Translations under genes and position numbers: made by a program | In this document: positions 5,289-7,662 of the stretch, in pieces | How positions within the stretch are numbered: position 1 is the stretch's first letter | Layout: each line of letters starts with the position of its first letter | Notes under the pieces: model-generated | Database searches by the model: none | The model's input: only the letters and a program-made list of their open reading frames with translations | Told to the model about the DNA's origin: nothing | Origin: Bacteroidaceae bacterium | Lineage (GTDB): Bacteria > Bacteroidota > Bacteroidia > Bacteroidales > Bacteroidaceae | Length of the DNA stretch: 7,662 nt | Assembly: GCA_017466965.1 (NCBI GenBank) | Contig: JAFTTD010000329.1 | Coordinates: 1-7,662, forward strand | Direction of reading: 5' to 3'

Positions 5289-6122
5289 CTAATTGCTCAT
5301 TGTCACGTCTTCCACTTCTGTGACTATGTCGAGCCATCCGTCCATGATTACTGCGGGGCTGTGGGTGGAAAGTATTATTTGAACATTAGGGTTCAGTTCT
5401 CTTATCAGTGAGATAAGCCTTTGCTGCCACTCTATATGCAGGCTTATTTCCGGCTCGTCCATGATAAGAGCGCAGTGCTCGCCGTTCTCCACAAGCACAG
5501 TCAGCATTATTACCAGTATCTGTTTCTCGCCCGACGAGAGCTGATAAGGGGTGAGCGTTTCGCCGTTCTGTGTGAAGAGAATTTCGTTGCTTTTGCGGTC
5601 TATGGTCTTGGATGTGTCTTTGAAGAGCTCGTCAATGATGTTCTGGAACTTTATTTTCGGTTTAGATACTTCTGCGGCTTTCATCTGGTCTTCAGGGTTG
5701 CCGCGTGTACGAAGTTCTATCATTTGGGTCCCGATGTTCACCTGGTAGTCCAGATAGCGGGTCTGGAGCTTGTATATTTGCCAGTCGAGTTCGGTCCTGA
5801 CGCGTGAGTCTGCAAGTTTCTCAAGCAAATCGCCATGCAGAAGGGGGCGGTCGAAGCTCCTGATTACATCGAACTTGATGCTTGTGGCATCTTCAGGATA
5901 TAGCTTGATGTTGACTCCCTGCATTACTTCGCCAGGGCGCAGTTCCCCGCTTTCAATGAGGTCGAGTGTCTTGACTGAATGGTTTATTATGGTGCTTTTG
6001 CCCACTCCGTTGATACCGCTCAGGATGTTTACATCGGGACGAAGATGCCATTCAATATGTCGTCCGCCTTTCCATAGCGCACTAATTTCAATGCTTTTTA
6101 TGTATTCCGCTCTCTTTTCCAT
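5289..6122 (-). CDS. ABC/SMC-like AAA ATPase partner of DUF4435 (AriA-like)
   Basis: This 277-residue soluble ATPase has all ABC-type elements: Walker A GINGVGKS (36-43), signature LSSGEKQ (195-201), Walker B CALIMDEPE (217-225, with D222 and the catalytic E223) and H-loop H254 (LSTHSPAVI). The N-terminal half (FDVIRSF, residues 84-90, then a helical segment to about 175) replaces the long coiled coil seen in SMC/RecF proteins. The protein is therefore short for this class, and shorter than the AriA proteins I recall. It has no membrane segment. It belongs with the AAA_15/AAA_21-like ATPases found next to OLD/TOPRIM nucleases. It is first in a two-gene unit with the DUF4435 gene, behind a TATATTTG box and a terminator that isolates it from the porin genes. 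The likely role is to sense a trigger and control the partner nuclease. This is inferred from the pairing. Confidence 0.85.
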   Translation of the reverse strand: MEKRAEYIKSIEISALWKGGRHIEWHLRPDVNILSGINGVGKSTIINHSVKTLDLIESGELRPGEVMQGVNIKLYPEDATSIKFDVIRSFDRPLLHGDLLEKLADSRVRTELDWQIYKLQTRYLDYQVNIGTQMIELRTRGNPEDQMKAAEVSKPKIKFQNIIDELFKDTSKTIDRKSNEILFTQNGETLTPYQLSSGEKQILVIMLTVLVENGEHCALIMDEPEISLHIEWQQRLISLIRELNPNVQIILSTHSPAVIMDGWLDIVTEVEDVTMSN

Positions 6123-6148
6123 ATTGTCAGAAGTTTTGGAATTTTCCT

Positions 6149-6156
6149 CAAATATA
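6149..6156 (-). promoter_or_regulatory. Bacteroidetes -7 box TATATTTG for the ATPase-DUF4435 unit
   Basis: The minus strand reads TATATTTG, an exact TAnnTTTG match, 26 bp upstream of the ATPase start codon at 6122. Transcription from it would leave a leader of about 20 bases. The region where a -33 TTTG would lie is the terminator hairpin at 6160-6197. No full TTTG is found at the expected distance there, which may mean a weak or activated promoter. Confidence 0.6.
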
Positions 6157-6159
6157 ACG

Positions 6160-6197
6160 AAAAAACTGCAACGAGTGTGTATCGTCGCAGTTTTTTT
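6160..6197 (-). terminator. Intrinsic terminator after the porin pair
   Basis: AAAAAACTGC (6160-6169) pairs with GCAGTTTTTT (6187-6196). After one A/C mismatch (6170/6186), ACGA (6171-6174) pairs with TCGT (6182-6185), closing a 7-base loop GTGTGTA. Read on the minus strand, the hairpin ends in a run of T, as needed to stop transcription from the porin gene ending at 6227. It has A/T tracts on both sides and could work in either direction. Confidence 0.85.
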
Positions 6198-6226
6198 GGT
6201 TATAAATCATAAATTATGAATCCAAA

Positions 6227-6937
6227 TTATAACTTCACGAACTTGCCCTTACTCTTGCCAAGGTCGAAACGTACTCCTATGGCTATGTCGAAAAAGCCGT
6301 TGCAGCCTGTGCTTACTGTCATTCCTGTGCCTGACACTCCGCCCATGAATTCGCTTGTGGTAACCTGGTATGCTGCTTCGCCGTATATCTTCAGGCCTTC
6401 CTTCACACTGTATGTGGTTTCAACACCTACTCCCACAAGTGGAGAGGCTGTATTGCAGGCGAAATTGCGTGAGATTCCGGCACGTGGAAATACTGAAACG
6501 TTCCAAATGCGGTCTGCATCATAGCCAAGAAAGATGTTGTGCAGATTGAATAGTACTTCACCGTAAATGGTAGCGAAGCCTCCTTTGTCAATGTTTGTGT
6601 GGCTCATTCCTACAGGACCGACCCATTCAAGATGACCGTTTTCCAAAAGTCCGATGCCGTTTTGCCAGTTCAGTCCGATGCGGACGCTGGTTTCGGGAGT
6701 AAACCATTTTCCTGCGGCAATATTTATACCAAACGTTTTTCCTTTGGGGAACACTTCGCTGAAATTCTTTCCGTAAGGGTTCTGAAGTGTCATGTCAAGT
6801 CCTGCCTGAACATACCAGTTGCTCCAGAAAGAACCTGTATATACAGAGTACTTGGAATCAATGTCAGTTGTGTTTTGTGCGTATGCGGCATTGCCGAACA
6901 TCAGTGATGCTATAAGCGCTAACAATATCTTTTTCAT
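6227..6937 (-). CDS. Outer membrane beta-barrel protein, second tandem paralog
   Basis: This 236-residue protein has a clear Sec signal peptide: two lysines, a hydrophobic core, and AYA|Q cleavage after residue 20. The mature part alternates polar and hydrophobic residues with many aromatic and glycine residues, as in small outer-membrane beta-barrels (porin/OmpW/OmpA-barrel-like). It has no C-terminal OmpA peptidoglycan-binding domain. Blocks shared with the upstream gene include LQNPYGKNFSEVFP (51-64), WFTP (78-81), NGIGLLEN (93-100), DKGG (117-120), NLHNIF (131-136), RIWN (143-146) and PRAGI (151-155). The two genes are therefore a tandem duplication. The ATG at 6937 is preceded by AAAAGGATA about ten bases upstream, a good ribosome-binding site. 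The gap to the upstream gene is 46 bp, so they are probably co-transcribed and end at the terminator at 6160-6197. The ligand or function is unknown. Confidence 0.85.
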   Translation of the reverse strand: MKKILLALIASLMFGNAAYAQNTTDIDSKYSVYTGSFWSNWYVQAGLDMTLQNPYGKNFSEVFPKGKTFGINIAAGKWFTPETSVRIGLNWQNGIGLLENGHLEWVGPVGMSHTNIDKGGFATIYGEVLFNLHNIFLGYDADRIWNVSVFPRAGISRNFACNTASPLVGVGVETTYSVKEGLKIYGEAAYQVTTSEFMGGVSGTGMTVSTGCNGFFDIAIGVRFDLGKSKGKFVKL

Positions 6938-6983
6938 GTTTGAATATCCTTTTAGAATTGTATGTGTTAATTGTTCGTTTTGT

Positions 6984-7662
6984 CTAAGGTTTCCGGAATG
7001 AGCTCTTGCCGAGGTTTATCTGTATTCCGACACTGATGTCAAAATAACCGTTGCTGTTAGAGCCTGTGCCTGTGTCTGCTTCAACACCTGTAAAACCGCT
7101 GGAAACCATCTGGTATGCCGCATCCAAGTAAATGGAGTAGCGTTCGTTGATGCGGAACGTGTTGCCTATGCCGGCTCCGATAAGTGGTGAACCTTTCTTC
7201 ACACCAAAATTATAAACTATTCCAGCGCGCGGATAGACATTGAAATTCCAGATGCGCTCTTCGTCATAACCTATGAAAATGTTGTGAAGATTCAGTTGCA
7301 CATCGCCAACGAAAGACATGTATCCGCCTTTGTCGAGATTCTTGCCTTTGTGTTCGAATGGCGCAATCCATGTTGCATGATGGTTCTCAAGCAGTCCTAT
7401 GCCGTTTTCCCAGTTCACTCTGGCACGAAGTCCTAAGCCTGGAGTGAACCAGCGTCCGAATGCCACATTCAGTCCGAATGTCTTGCCGTTGGGAAATACT
7501 TCACTGAAATTCTTGCCATAAGGATTCTGAAGTGACATGTCAGGGCCAACTTGCACGAACCAGTTGTCAAGAATGGAATTAGTTATTACAGAGTACTTTG
7601 AAGGTGCATCTTTTGCGGTTTGTGCAAAAGATGCCACATTGCCTAAAATGGCGAATGATAGA
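6984..7662 (-). CDS. Outer membrane beta-barrel protein, first tandem paralog (5' end missing)
   Basis: The frame is open to the window edge, so the start codon lies outside. The GTG at 7637 is an internal valine: the codons before it (7661-7638) read LSFAILGN, completing a signal-peptide core and giving LSFAILGNVASFAQ with likely cleavage at SFA|Q. The mature region matches the downstream gene closely along its whole length (LQNPYGKNFSEVFP, WFTP, NGIGLLEN, DKGG, NLHNIF, RIWN, PRAGI), and both end with glycine-rich barrel strands (GYFDISVGIQINLGK). It lacks a peptidoglycan-binding domain, so it is probably a plain outer-membrane barrel. The stop is TAG at 6984-6986. Only a few signal-peptide residues are likely to be missing. 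The promoter of this two-gene unit lies beyond the window. Confidence 0.85.
   Translation of the reverse strand, partial: LSFAILGNVASFAQTAKDAPSKYSVITNSILDNWFVQVGPDMSLQNPYGKNFSEVFPNGKTFGLNVAFGRWFTPGLGLRARVNWENGIGLLENHHATWIAPFEHKGKNLDKGGYMSFVGDVQLNLHNIFIGYDEERIWNFNVYPRAGIVYNFGVKKGSPLIGAGIGNTFRINERYSIYLDAAYQMVSSGFTGVEADTGTGSNSNGYFDISVGIQINLGKSSFRKP

Noticed and set aside
5421..6219. Long plus-strand frames opposite the ATPase (5421-5807, 5770-6219)
   Set aside because: They are antisense shadows of a gene with complete ATPase motifs. They have no family resemblance and no start signals.
7635..7637. GTG as the start codon of the first porin paralog
   Set aside because: The frame stays open upstream and encodes the rest of a signal-peptide core (LSFAILGN), so the gene runs off the window.

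Overview
The window looks like a chromosomal segment of a member of the Bacteroidales (Bacteroides/Prevotella-like). Three things suggest this: two matches to the Bacteroidetes -7 promoter box TAnnTTTG, start sites with weak or A-rich leaders instead of strong Shine-Dalgarno sequences, and the gene families present (a DUF3109 protein, an LPYANNALEP-type Fe/Mn superoxide dismutase, small outer-membrane beta-barrels). All recognisable genes lie on the minus strand, so transcription runs from high to low coordinates. The assignment rests on family resemblance and motifs, not on a database search.

Layout from the upstream end: 6984-7662 (cut by the window edge) and 6227-6937 are tandem paralogous outer-membrane beta-barrel proteins. 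They are followed by a clear intrinsic terminator (6160-6197). Immediately after it a TAnnTTTG box (6149-6156) starts a separate two-gene unit: an ABC/SMC-like ATPase (5289-6122) and a DUF4435 protein with TOPRIM-type acidic motifs (4220-5269), 19 bp apart. This pair has the domain composition of the PARIS anti-phage system (AriA ATPase plus AriB DUF4435 nuclease) and is the best candidate here for a defence or stress-response system. Next come a superoxide dismutase (3551-4156), a long hairpin (3479-3530), an EamA/DMT-type ten-helix transporter (2452-3402), a small cupin (1841-2170) and a cysteine-rich DUF3109 protein (988-1575).

The spaces around the cupin gene (1576-1840 and 2171-2451) are made of degenerate tandem repeats with an 8-bp period, plus longer direct repeats. 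One 67-bp unit occurs on both sides of the gene. The first 987 bases hold no supportable gene. They are AT-rich and contain a cluster of related GTTGACAT/GTGGACAT motifs, a common-type interspersed element, and a four-copy 21-bp tandem repeat that ends in a 17-bp-arm perfect palindrome.

Apart from the ATPase-DUF4435 pair and the porin pair, the genes look like independent household units. Nothing in the window is a transposase, integrase, CRISPR array, rRNA or recognisable tRNA.
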